22,856 nucleotides of DNA from CAUJGQ01 sp038325665 (GTDB lineage: Bacteria; Chloroflexota; Dehalococcoidia; CAUJGQ01), in the NCBI GenBank assembly GCA_038325665.1, contig JBBQJF010000035.1:1-22856 (forward strand), read 5' to 3'. The notes under the pieces were generated by a model. The model was given only the letters and a program-made list of their open reading frames with translations. It made no database searches and was not told where the DNA came from. Numbering within the stretch: position 1 is the stretch's first letter; each line of letters begins with the position of its first letter. Below are positions 1-8,167 of the stretch, one piece after another. The position numbers and the translations under genes were made by a program.

Positions 1-1341
1 CTCGGCCTGCTCGGAGCGGTCGGAGCGGTGACACTCGGCGCCATGGCCACGATGTCATGGCACGAATCGCCGCCGTCCGTCACCGCGTCCAGTCATCGCG
101 AGGCCCCACTCATTTCTCGTGACCCCCAGGCGGATAACACCGACCTGTACGCCTTTCGGAGTCCCGACCGCCCCGACACGATCACGATAATCGCGGCGTT
201 CCAACCACTCGAAGCGCCGGATGGCGGCCCTAACTTCTACACGTTCGGGGATGATGTCGTCTATAAGATCTTCGTCGACAATGACGGCGACGCGGAGGAA
301 GACATCACCTATGAGTTCCGCTTCACCACGGAGACACGCGACCCCAACACGTTCCTGTACAACACCGGCCCGGTGGCATCACTCAACGATCCCAACCTGA
401 ACGTGCGCCAGACCTATTCGATATCACGCTTTCAGGAAGGCAGCAACAACCCGGTGCTGCGTGAGGGTATCCCCGTCGCGCCGTATAACGTCGGAAAGCG
501 ATCCTTCCCAGACTACGACGCGGTAGCCGATCAGGCGATCACACGCTTGGAGAACGGCATCACCGTATTCGCCGGCCCACGCGACGACCCGTTCTGGGTT
601 GATCTGGCGGTCTTTGATTTGCTCGGCCTCGGCCGGGGTGTGGACAGCCTCGCCGGGTATAACGTGCAGACGATCGCGATGCAGATCCCGATCGAGAACG
701 TTACCCGCACCCGCTCAACCCCCAGCAGCGCGACGGATGAGCGGGCGGTGCTCGGCTTCTGGGCAACCACCTGGCGGCCCTCCACCCGCGTTCTGAACGA
801 TGACGGCGATCCGACCGCCTCCGGCCCGCTGGTGCAGGTGTCGCGCCTCGGCTCGCCCCTTGTGAACGAGGTCGTGATCCCGCGCGGCATGAAGGATCTG
901 TTCAATGCCTCGCATCCGCGCGATGACGCCCAGTTCTTGAACTATGTGACCACGCCGGAACTGGCGGCGCTGCTCAACGGTGTGCTCGGCTTCCCCGCCC
1001 CGACCAGCGGCCGTGACGACCTCGTGCAGGTCTTCCTCACGGGCGTGCCGGGGGCGACGATGCCGCCCAACGTCAAGCCGGCGGAGATGCTGCGCCTGAA
1101 CGTGGCCGTGCCGCCGAGCGCCAGCCCCAACCGCCTGGGCGTTGTCGGCGGCGACCTGGGAGGCTTCCCGAATGGCCGCCGCCTGGAGAATGATGTTGTC
1201 GACATCTCGCTGGCCGCGGTCGGTGGGGTGCTGAAGAATGTCCCCGGCGCGGCCGCGCTCAGCCAGGGCGTGCCGAGTAATGACAAACCGTTCTTGAACA
1301 CCTTCCCGTACGCGGCCAGCCCGCATCCGGGCAACAAGTAG
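1..1341 (+). CDS. DUF4331 family secreted protein (5' end missing)
   Basis: The frame is open from the first base, so the true start lies upstream of the window. The first residues (LGLLGAVGAVTLGAMA) form a hydrophobic stretch that looks like the core of a signal peptide. It is followed by SSHREAPLISRDPQADNTDLYAF, the hallmark opening of DUF4331 proteins, and by the family's acidic segments such as FVDNDGDAEEDITYEF. About 446 codons are visible, near the usual length of the family. The biochemical role of DUF4331 is not established; members are exported. The gene is followed by a TPR protein and a NicO metal transporter on the same strand, so a shared envelope or metal-related role is possible but inferred. 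An internal GTG at position 28 would cut into the signal peptide and is unlikely to be the start. Confidence 0.88.
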   Translation, partial: LGLLGAVGAVTLGAMATMSWHESPPSVTASSHREAPLISRDPQADNTDLYAFRSPDRPDTITIIAAFQPLEAPDGGPNFYTFGDDVVYKIFVDNDGDAEEDITYEFRFTTETRDPNTFLYNTGPVASLNDPNLNVRQTYSISRFQEGSNNPVLREGIPVAPYNVGKRSFPDYDAVADQAITRLENGITVFAGPRDDPFWVDLAVFDLLGLGRGVDSLAGYNVQTIAMQIPIENVTRTRSTPSSATDERAVLGFWATTWRPSTRVLNDDGDPTASGPLVQVSRLGSPLVNEVVIPRGMKDLFNASHPRDDAQFLNYVTTPELAALLNGVLGFPAPTSGRDDLVQVFLTGVPGATMPPNVKPAEMLRLNVAVPPSASPNRLGVVGGDLGGFPNGRRLENDVVDISLAAVGGVLKNVPGAAALSQGVPSNDKPFLNTFPYAASPHPGNK

Positions 1342-1348
1342 CGGACGT

Positions 1349-1390
1349 GATCCGCCGGTGAGTCCATCCCGTAGGAATCACCGGCGGGTC
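1349..1390 (+). terminator. Hairpin just after the DUF4331 gene
   Basis: A 13-bp arm at 1349-1361 (GATCCGCCGGTGA) pairs with 1378-1390 (TCACCGGCGGGTC), with one G-T pair and a 16-nt loop, starting 8 nt after the stop codon. There is no strong T-run, so it may be a weak terminator or a stabilising intercistronic stem rather than a full stop before the TPR gene. Confidence 0.45.
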
Positions 1391-1476
1391 AATCAGGTTT
1401 CAGTGTTGAGGTCCACGGTCGAGGCCCGCGCCGCTCGACCACGAACCTCAATACTCAAACCACCGTGGAGACGAAG

Positions 1477-2838
1477 ATGAAGACGAGATTCCTGGCCGTC
1501 GCCCTCCTCGCCGTCGTGCTCGCGGGCGGAGTGTTCACCGCGTTGCGGATGCGCGAAGGCGGCGATGACGGCCGCGCCGCGATCCCGCCCGAGGCGGCGG
1601 CGCTCTATCAGGGCAGCGCCGCCCGTCGCGGGAGCACCGACGCGACGATCGAGACACTTCAATCACGGTTGAGTAAGCGCCAGTCCGACCCGACAGTGCT
1701 CGCCCAACTCGGCGCGGCATACCTTCAAAAGGTACGCGAAACCGGCAATCCAACCTACTACCGCAAGGCCGAGACGGCGTTGAATCAGTCGCTCAAAGCT
1801 GAACCCGACAACGGTGAGGCGCTCAGCGGCATGGGCGCGCTCGCGCTGGCGCGCCACCAATTCGGTGAGGCGCTCGAGTGGGGGCAGCGGGCGATTAAGG
1901 TCAACCCATATCGCGCGGCCAATTACGGCATCGCCGGCGACGCCCTGATCGAGCTTGGCCGCTACGACGAGGCGGTGGGGACGATTCAGAAGATGGTGGA
2001 CACTCGCCCCGATCTGGCCTCCTATGCCCGCGTCTCGTATCTGCGCGAGTTGTACGGAAAGACGGACAGCGCGATCGAGGGGATGCAGCGCGCGGTTCGG
2101 GCTGGCGGCCCAGCGGTTGAGAACACCAGCTACGTGCGGGTGCAGCTCGGCAATCTCCACTTCAACAGCGGCCGGCTCGACGAGGCCGAGCGCGAGTATA
2201 ATCTCACCCTCCAACGGTATCCGGGCTACGGTCCAGCACAAGCCGGACTCGCGTACGTCAAAGCAGCCGGCGGCGACGACGCGGCCGCGATCGAGCTGTT
2301 CACCAAGGCAGTCGAGGCGATACCCCTGCCCGAATACGTGATCGCACTCGGTGACCTCTATACCCGCGCCGGGCGCACGGACGAGGCGGCGCGTCAGTAT
2401 GAGCTAGTGCGCGCCATCGAAAAGCTGTTCGCCGCCAATGGTACGGATGTGGATGTCGAAACCGCCCTGTTCGATGCCGACCACGAGCGTGACCCATCCG
2501 CCACGCTCGCCCGCGCCCGCGACGGCTACGACCGCCGCCCCAGCATCCACGCCGCCGATGTGCTCGCGTGGTCGCTGTACAAAGCCGGTCAGCCCGAGGA
2601 AGCCGAGGGCTACGCTCGACAGGCCCTGCGATTGGGGACGAAGGATTCGCTCAAGCTGTACCACGCCGGCATGATCGCGAAGGCGCTGGGCAAGACCGAC
2701 GACGCCCGCGCTTACCTCGGCCAGGCGCTCGCGACCAACCCGAACTTCTCCATCCTGCACGCCGCCACGGCGCGCGACACCCTTGCCGCTCTCGGCGGCG
2801 CGGCGTCAACAGCGAGCATATCGCGGAGCGCACCATGA
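1477..2838 (+). CDS. Membrane-anchored tetratricopeptide repeat (TPR) protein
   Basis: The protein is 453 aa. I chose the ATG at 1477 because GGAG at 1467-1470 lies 6 nt upstream; the in-frame GTG at 1465 overlaps that ribosome-binding site. Residues about 4-21 are hydrophobic after MKTR, giving a signal anchor or uncleaved signal peptide, with no obvious lipobox cysteine. From about residue 65 to the end the sequence is built of TPR-like helix pairs with the typical A-x-x-Y/L and P-D/N spacing (for example ALNQSLKAEPDNGEALSGMG and GRLDEAEREYNLTLQRYPG). TPR arrays bind proteins or peptides; no enzyme motif is seen. The stop overlaps the start of the NicO transporter (ATGA), so the two are translationally coupled and probably work together outside the membrane. 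The specific partner is unknown. Confidence 0.85.
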   Translation: MKTRFLAVALLAVVLAGGVFTALRMREGGDDGRAAIPPEAAALYQGSAARRGSTDATIETLQSRLSKRQSDPTVLAQLGAAYLQKVRETGNPTYYRKAETALNQSLKAEPDNGEALSGMGALALARHQFGEALEWGQRAIKVNPYRAANYGIAGDALIELGRYDEAVGTIQKMVDTRPDLASYARVSYLRELYGKTDSAIEGMQRAVRAGGPAVENTSYVRVQLGNLHFNSGRLDEAEREYNLTLQRYPGYGPAQAGLAYVKAAGGDDAAAIELFTKAVEAIPLPEYVIALGDLYTRAGRTDEAARQYELVRAIEKLFAANGTDVDVETALFDADHERDPSATLARARDGYDRRPSIHAADVLAWSLYKAGQPEEAEGYARQALRLGTKDSLKLYHAGMIAKALGKTDDARAYLGQALATNPNFSILHAATARDTLAALGGAASTASISRSAP

Positions 2839-4607
2839 ATGCCGTGACCACGAGCGAAACGGGAAGGGGCGAGGCGATGATGTTCGGGGGCGCAACGATG
2901 CAGTACGTCCGGCACTCTCGACCACGACCGTCGGACGAGGGCACGCGTCACGAGTCACGGGTCAGCGACTATCGGCAGCGTGTGCATAGTCCGCGCCCCC
3001 GACCGCCAGTGCGCGTCCGCGCCGTCGCGCTGCGCGTACTCGGGGTACTGGTGGTGCTGATCGCTGGTTTCACGGTCGCGCATCCACCGACGGCCGAGGC
3101 GCACCCACTGGGAAACTTCACCGTCAACCGCTACGCCCGACTGGAACCGGGCACGGACACGATGCGCATCATCTATGCGCTCGACATGGCCGAGATCCCG
3201 ACGTTCCAGGAAATGAGCACGCTCGACCGCGATCGCAACGGCACGATCAGTGACGAAGAGCGGCTCGCATATCTGGCGCAGCGATTGCCAGAGCTGGCGC
3301 GCAACCTCAAGCTGACGGTGGGTGACACGGCGCTTCCCGTGAGGGTGGATCCAGGCTCCGGCCGTCTCACACTCGCGGACGGGCAGGGTGGCCTTCAGGT
3401 GCTGCGGATCGACGCCGTGTTCCTGGCCGATCTCACCGAGGGGTCGCGCGGTGGTGTCGTGTCCGCATGGTTCCGTGACACGAATTACGACACCCGGCTC
3501 GGCTGGAAGGAGATCGTGGTACGCGGCACGAGCGACGCGGCCATACGCGACAGCAGTGTCGCCCCCGACATCAGCAACGAACTGCGGGCGTACCCCGATA
3601 GCTCGCTCGAAAACCCGCTGGAGGTGCGAGAGGCGCGCTTCTCGTTCGAGCCGGGCGTGGCCGGGGAGACGGCGGCAACCAACGCGGCCGCCCGCGCGGC
3701 CGAGCGCACGAACCAGGCGACCGGCTCGGGCATCCTCTCCCGCTTCGCCGAATCGGCCGCGACGCGAAACCTGACGCTGCCGGTGGTGCTGTTTTTGCTG
3801 CTGGCGGCGGTGTTCTGGGGGGCGCTGCATGCGCTTGGCCCCGGCCACGGCAAGACGGTTGTGGCCGCCTACCTGGTCGGCTCACGCGGCACCGCGCGGC
3901 ACGCCGTGCTGCTTGGCCTGACCGTGACGGCGACCCACACCGCCGGCGTGTATCTGCTCGGTTTCGTCACGCTGTTCGCATCGCACTTCATCGTGCCCGA
4001 GCGGCTGTACCCGATCCTCAGTCTGTTCTCCGGGTTAGTGGTGACCGGGATGGGGATGTCGCTGCTGATCGGCCGGCTGCGCGCGTCGGGGACGTGGCCG
4101 TTCGGCCGGCGCGCGCATGACCACCCCGGGCGGACGGCCGGCGCTGACCATGCCCATTCTGACGGGGACGAGCAGCCGAGCGGCGCCCATGACCACCCCC
4201 ACGGCCATGATCACGGCGCGCATAGCCACGGCCATGGCGGTCGCGCGCACAGCCACAGCATACCGGGCGACGATGGACGCCCGGTGACATGGCGCAATCT
4301 GGTTGCCCTGGGCATCTACGGCGGTATGATTCCGTGCCCGACGGCGATCGTCGTACTGCTGACCTCAATCTCGCTCAATCGCGTGGCCTTCGGGCTTGGT
4401 CTGGTGGTGGCGTTCAGTTTCGGACTGGCGGTGGTGCTGGTCGGAATCGGCATCGCCCTGGTCTACGCCGGCCGAGCGATGGCGCGGGTGAAGGTCAACC
4501 GCGCCATCGTCCAACTCGTCCCGGTGCTCAGCGCCGCGGCGGTGATCACGGTCGGCGTCCTAATCACGCTCCGCGCCATGGGCCAGACCGGGCTACCGGT
4601 GGTATAG
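2835..4607 (+). CDS. NicO-type nickel/cobalt transporter with large exported N-terminal domain
   Basis: The protein is 590 aa from the ATG at 2835, which overlaps the upstream stop as ATGA and has GGAG at 2825-2828. In-frame ATGs at 2877 and 2880 are possible alternatives. An Arg-rich start and hydrophobic segment ending near AEAHPLGNFTVNRY look like a signal peptide or first membrane span. The exported domain carries a perfect EF-hand loop, DRDRNGTISDEE, at about residues 131-142. The membrane part begins near residue 315 and has the NicO motif HALGPGHGK (residues 332-340), about six hydrophobic spans, a His/Asp-rich loop (about 428-476, many HDH/HSH/HGH) and the second signature GGMIPCPTA. 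The family (RcnA/NicO) moves Ni(II) or Co(II) across the inner membrane; efflux or uptake cannot be told from sequence. It converges on the next gene with only 5 nt between them. Confidence 0.88.
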   Translation: MNAVTTSETGRGEAMMFGGATMQYVRHSRPRPSDEGTRHESRVSDYRQRVHSPRPRPPVRVRAVALRVLGVLVVLIAGFTVAHPPTAEAHPLGNFTVNRYARLEPGTDTMRIIYALDMAEIPTFQEMSTLDRDRNGTISDEERLAYLAQRLPELARNLKLTVGDTALPVRVDPGSGRLTLADGQGGLQVLRIDAVFLADLTEGSRGGVVSAWFRDTNYDTRLGWKEIVVRGTSDAAIRDSSVAPDISNELRAYPDSSLENPLEVREARFSFEPGVAGETAATNAAARAAERTNQATGSGILSRFAESAATRNLTLPVVLFLLLAAVFWGALHALGPGHGKTVVAAYLVGSRGTARHAVLLGLTVTATHTAGVYLLGFVTLFASHFIVPERLYPILSLFSGLVVTGMGMSLLIGRLRASGTWPFGRRAHDHPGRTAGADHAHSDGDEQPSGAHDHPHGHDHGAHSHGHGGRAHSHSIPGDDGRPVTWRNLVALGIYGGMIPCPTAIVVLLTSISLNRVAFGLGLVVAFSFGLAVVLVGIGIALVYAGRAMARVKVNRAIVQLVPVLSAAAVITVGVLITLRAMGQTGLPVV

Positions 4608-4612
4608 AGCCG

Positions 4613-5110
4613 CTACCCCGGAAATTGCCAGGTCTCGCCCTCCGCCGGCTCATCGATGATCGTGAACTGCGGCAGAGCAAGCTCCTCGTCCAGCGGTTGG
4701 AACACGGCCTGTACCCGCCGGCCGATGGCGACCTTGTCCTCCGACTCCGGCTCGAAGTCGGGCGTCACCAGGTTGGTGATCAGGCGCAATGCTTCATCAG
4801 CGGTCGGCACGCCGCGCTGCTCGTCCAGCTCGACCAGCACGACCGGATACGGCGCCCACTCGCGGAAGCCGGGCTGGATCGCCTGGGTCACGATCTCGTA
4901 GCTGTAGATCGTCCCCTTACCGCTGACCTCGGCCCAGTCCCATTCGAGCGAGGTACACCAGGGACACGCCGGTCCCGGCGGGTAGCGCAGCATCGCGCAC
5001 TCGCCACACTTCTTCACCACCAGCCGCTTTTGGCGCGCGGCCTCGAAGTACGGGCGGAACTCACGTTCGCCCTCGGGCAAGATCAGATTCATTCCCCTGT
5101 ATTCCGGCAT
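4613..5110 (-). CDS. DUF35 Zn-ribbon/OB-fold protein, thiolase partner subunit
   Basis: The protein is 165 aa from the ATG at 5110, preceded by GGAGGAG about 7 nt upstream; a longer frame to 5173 lacks a site of similar quality. An N-terminal helix is followed by a rubredoxin-like zinc knuckle with cysteines 35, 38, 49 and 52 (CGEC...CPWC). An OB-fold segment (GKGTIYSYEIVTQAIQPGF) and the typical ending PQFTIIDEP complete the DUF35 architecture. Such proteins act as obligate partners of thiolase-fold enzymes and bind acyl-CoA; ChsH2-DUF35 with Ltp2 is the best known aldolase pair. It lies 82 nt after the thiolase gene on the same strand, fitting a two-subunit enzyme. The substrate is not evident. 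Confidence 0.9.
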   Translation of the reverse strand: MPEYRGMNLILPEGEREFRPYFEAARQKRLVVKKCGECAMLRYPPGPACPWCTSLEWDWAEVSGKGTIYSYEIVTQAIQPGFREWAPYPVVLVELDEQRGVPTADEALRLITNLVTPDFEPESEDKVAIGRRVQAVFQPLDEELALPQFTIIDEPAEGETWQFPG

Positions 5111-5192
5111 GTAGGTTCTCCTCCATTGGGGGCGGTCAGCAGTAAGCCGTCGAGCGGGAGCGGGCAGCGACACCCTCCTGCCCGATTCATCA

Positions 5193-6410
5193 CTACTGAT
5201 TGGTCATTATCAGCGCGCTGCCGGTGGCCGGCATCGCCCAGCCGAGGTTCATCGTGATGCGCGCGTCCTTGACCTGGCGGCATCCGCGCTCACTGTAGTC
5301 ATAGGTATGGTTGCCGTTCTGCCAATCGGGGCAATAGTCATCGGCCAGACCGCGAAGCTGGCGGACGTTCTCGATCACCATGTTCATGCCGTGGGTATAG
5401 CCCTCGCACAGGTGGCCGCCGCTGGTGTTGTTCGGCCGGGCGCCGCCCAACTTGATGATGCCGCTCGACACGTACTCTCCACCCTGACCCTTGGGGCAGA
5501 ACCCATACTCCTCGAGCTGGAGCATGGTTGTGAAGGTGAAGGCATCGTAGCTGCCGGTAATATCCACATCCTCTGGCGTAATGCCGGCCATGGGGAACAC
5601 GATGTCCTTGGCGTAATAGCCCGCCACCCGCGTGATCGGCCCGTGCTCCCAATGGAAATCGACGCGCGGCTTGGAGACGCGGCCGGCCACGCCCAAGATG
5701 CGTGCCGGTGTCTGACGAAGGTCGCGCGCACGCTCGAGTGAGGTCACGATCACGCAGGTGGCGTTGTCGGTTTCGAGGCAGCAGTCGAGCAGGTGCAAGG
5801 GTTTGACGATCCACCGCGAGTTGACCACGTCGTCGACGGTGACGCGTCGCTTTTGCAGCGCCTTCGGGTTGTTGGAGGCGTGATTGGAGTGCGCGGCCTT
5901 GACCGCCGCCACCTGCTCGCTGGTCGTGCCGTACTCGTGCATGTGGCGCATGAAGGTCGGGGCGAAGTTCTGCGCCGCGCTGGTCTGCCCGTAGGCGCGC
6001 GAAAACAGGTCGCCGCCGCCGACCGGTGTGGCCGCCCGCACGCCGGTGCCGCCGATCCGCACGCCGGTATAGCCGTTCATCGACCGAAAGACGGCGACGG
6101 TGTTACACATCCCCGCCTCGATCACCCCGATGGCGATACCGATCAGCGCCTCCGTGCTCGATCCACCGCCGATGCAATCCATGTAAAAGTTGAGGCGGAT
6201 ACCCAGGTCGCTGGAGATCGCCGTGGCCGAGGTTGAGTCGTTGCCGTGATAGGAGAGCATGCCGTCGACGCCATGCCGGTCGAGTCCGGCGTCGCGCATC
6301 GCGTTGCGGACGGCCTCCACGCCCAACGCGCGGGTACTTCGCCCCGACCCACGGGAATACTCGGTCTCACCGACACCCACAATCGCGTACTTGCCACTGA
6401 GATTGGGCAT
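5193..6410 (-). CDS. Thiolase-fold enzyme lacking the nucleophilic Cys (Ltp2-like acyl-CoA aldolase candidate)
   Basis: The protein is 405 aa with ATG at 6410 and GGAGGAG 3-4 nt upstream of it. YAIVGVGETEYSRG is the N-terminal thiolase strand. Where degradative thiolases have the nucleophile in C-A-S-G, this protein has GGGSS (residues 81-85); a cysteine is present at 79 but out of register by my alignment. The usual C-terminal GHP motif is replaced by SGGHLCEGYTHG, with E336 and H340. Both features are typical of the thiolase-like group that pairs with DUF35 proteins, including the steroid side-chain aldolase Ltp2. I therefore favour retro-aldol cleavage of a CoA thioester over thiolysis. 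A standard thiolase annotation (acetyl-CoA acetyltransferase) is the likely automated call. It heads the operon with the downstream DUF35 gene. Confidence 0.88.
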   Translation of the reverse strand: MPNLSGKYAIVGVGETEYSRGSGRSTRALGVEAVRNAMRDAGLDRHGVDGMLSYHGNDSTSATAISSDLGIRLNFYMDCIGGGSSTEALIGIAIGVIEAGMCNTVAVFRSMNGYTGVRIGGTGVRAATPVGGGDLFSRAYGQTSAAQNFAPTFMRHMHEYGTTSEQVAAVKAAHSNHASNNPKALQKRRVTVDDVVNSRWIVKPLHLLDCCLETDNATCVIVTSLERARDLRQTPARILGVAGRVSKPRVDFHWEHGPITRVAGYYAKDIVFPMAGITPEDVDITGSYDAFTFTTMLQLEEYGFCPKGQGGEYVSSGIIKLGGARPNNTSGGHLCEGYTHGMNMVIENVRQLRGLADDYCPDWQNGNHTYDYSERGCRQVKDARITMNLGWAMPATGSALIMTNQ

Positions 6411-6428
6411 GGCTCCTCCTGTGAAAAT

Positions 6429-6474
6429 ACCTAACCCCCCGGCCCCCTTCCCGGCGCGGGAAGGGGGAGAACCC
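6429..6474. repeat. REP-like palindromic element, copy A
   Basis: ACCTAACCCCCCGGC leads into a perfect 10-bp stem, CCCCCTTCCC (6443-6452) and GGGAAGGGGG (6458-6467), with the 5-nt loop GGCGC, then GAGAACC. The same layout (ACCTA, C-rich arm, GCG, G-rich arm, GAG) recurs at 6611 and 10453. It sits just upstream of the thiolase start. Confidence 0.55.
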
Positions 6475-6610
6475 TTTCATGCCTCGATGGTGACCGCGAG
6501 GTCATGACACTCCCTTGAACATAGGCGATGGATGTTGGGTCATGGGGACGCCGCCGTTTTTCATGGTCCGGTGCCGCCCCGACGGGGCATGAATGACTCC
6601 CTTGGAAGAT

Positions 6611-6652
6611 ACCTATTCCCTGAACTCCTCCTCCGCGAGGAAAGGGGGAGCA
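6611..6652. repeat. REP-like element, copy B (degenerate)
   Basis: It starts ACCTATTCCC, has CTCCTCCGCGAGGAAAGGGG in the middle and GGAGCA at the end, matching copies A and C in order and spacing. The stem is imperfect. Confidence 0.4.
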
Positions 6653-7123
6653 CGGGTCCATCTGCTCGGGCGACACCACCGCGAATTCCATGGCGGCCCA
6701 CGATTCCGCGTGCTACTGGTGTCCGTCGGAACTTTGCCACCCCTTTGTGGGGACGGGTGGAGAACGAGGTTGCGGTGTGGGTCCAACCGACCCGGATCGC
6801 GTCACGAGACCAACGGCGCGTACAGCTTAGCGGCGGTGAAGGCCATGTGGAAGCGATCGTCGAGGGAGCGGCGCGATCCACCCCGCCGCGGCGCGTGACC
6901 GAAAGCCGGTGACACATCCAGCCGCGAAAGGCGCATACTCTCTCCATCCAGACGTCGCTGGATGAGCCGCCTTGCCTACACCGGCACTGGAGCGAGAGCA
7001 TCCAGCCGAGCGCCGTACGCTGCCGGCCGCGCTCTCCCCACGACTTTGATTGGAGAGCGACACTCCTCCCCAAAAGTGGCGCGCGCCGCCGTTCAAGCTG
7101 ATATGAATGCTGGGGAGACTTGC

Positions 7124-8074
7124 ATGCTGAGCGTGACCGTCGTCGATAACCGGGTCCAGATCGGAGAGCGTTTCTCGGTTTCGTTTCAGCGCACGCTCCG
7201 CATTCCCGACGACGGCCGGACCTACCCCTTGCCGCCTGGGTTAGGCGCGTTCCCGGTGCATCGTGTGGCGGACCACCATGACCGGCTGCCGGCCGCGTGG
7301 CGGCGCGATGGGGTATTTATCCCGATGTTCCAGCGCGAGGCGCTGTGGCTGGGATTCGATGGCGCGGTGTGGAAGCCGAACGCGGTCAAGATCGCCGCCG
7401 GCAACGTCAACGCGATCTCCGGCGACGTGTGGGACGAAACACTGCACGCCGAACCTCAAGATTACATTGTCTGCCCGGACCAGCCCTGGCTGGACGGCAT
7501 CAACGACGGCGACGGCCGTGTTCGCCAGTTCGTCGCGGCGCCGTTGGGGTCGGGGTACACCATCGAAGCTCAAGTAAGCGGAACCGACGAGGCTGGCGGC
7601 ATCCAGATCGTGGTCTTCGAGCCGAAGTCGGGCCGGTTTCCTGATCACCCCCCTCCCATGCCGGATCTCGGACCCGAGGCGATGGCGATGGCCATGCCCT
7701 CCGCCGGCGCGGCCATGGGCCTGGCCGCGGGCGGCGCGCTGCGGCAGAAGATTTATCCCGACCCGTACGGCATCGACGCATGGGACGCCGCGAACCGCGG
7801 TGCGATATTTGTCCACATCATGAACGCCGAACAGTATCGCGACGTGACGGGCCGCGAGCCGCCGCCAACGACGATCAGCAGCAAGACGTACACCGACAAC
7901 GGGCTACCGTGGTTCGACCTCTACGACGAATCGCGGGCCAGTCTCGCGCCGCCGGACTCTCTGTCCCGCGTAAAATCGCTCAGCGAACTGGACGCGGAGC
8001 GGGAGCGGTCGCCCACCGACGCCGATGCACCGGTTGACGTGCCCGACTCCCAAATCAGAAAACTGCGCCATTGA
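7124..8074 (+). CDS. Conserved-looking protein of unknown function, 316 aa
   Basis: I chose ATG 7124 because GGGGAG at 7112-7117 lies 6 nt upstream; the frame extends further 5' to 6962 without a better site. There is no signal peptide or membrane span. The body is soluble, with aromatic and glycine-rich blocks (YPLPPGLGAFPVHRV, REALWLGFDG, DYIVCPDQPWLDGIN, RQFVAAPLGSGYTIE, GGIQIVVFEPKSGRFPD). A low-complexity Met/Ala/Gly stretch lies near residues 190-205 and a charged, probably disordered tail at the end. I recall similar proteins of unknown function in actinobacteria and other bacteria but cannot name a family. The double-metalloprotease gene starts 93 nt downstream on the same strand, so co-expression is plausible. 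Confidence 0.8.
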   Translation: MLSVTVVDNRVQIGERFSVSFQRTLRIPDDGRTYPLPPGLGAFPVHRVADHHDRLPAAWRRDGVFIPMFQREALWLGFDGAVWKPNAVKIAAGNVNAISGDVWDETLHAEPQDYIVCPDQPWLDGINDGDGRVRQFVAAPLGSGYTIEAQVSGTDEAGGIQIVVFEPKSGRFPDHPPPMPDLGPEAMAMAMPSAGAAMGLAAGGALRQKIYPDPYGIDAWDAANRGAIFVHIMNAEQYRDVTGREPPPTTISSKTYTDNGLPWFDLYDESRASLAPPDSLSRVKSLSELDAERERSPTDADAPVDVPDSQIRKLRH

Positions 8075-8167
8075 GATCCGGAGCACCGGCCTCCGATGAA
8101 ACATCGGGTCCGGGCTGGAATAGGGATGGTTCCGCCGGGTTCAGGTAGTCTCACAGGAGTTATGCCG

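Larger units (their letters stand above)
6411..7123. other. 713-nt non-coding region between divergent genes
   Basis: It lies between the thiolase (-) and the 316-aa gene (+), so it must hold both promoters. I see two REP-like elements (listed separately) and a short stem CATCCAG/CTGGATG near 6945-6965. No open frame here has a good ribosome-binding site together with a recognisable protein. A decayed gene cannot be excluded. Confidence 0.6.

Noticed and set aside
2568..2834. 5' extension of the NicO gene
   Set aside because: It overlaps the TPR gene by 270 nt; the ATGA junction at 2835 with GGAG upstream is a better start.
6561..7073. 170-aa minus-strand frame in the intergenic region
   Set aside because: It includes a REP-like element, has no recognisable motif and lacks a clear ribosome-binding site.
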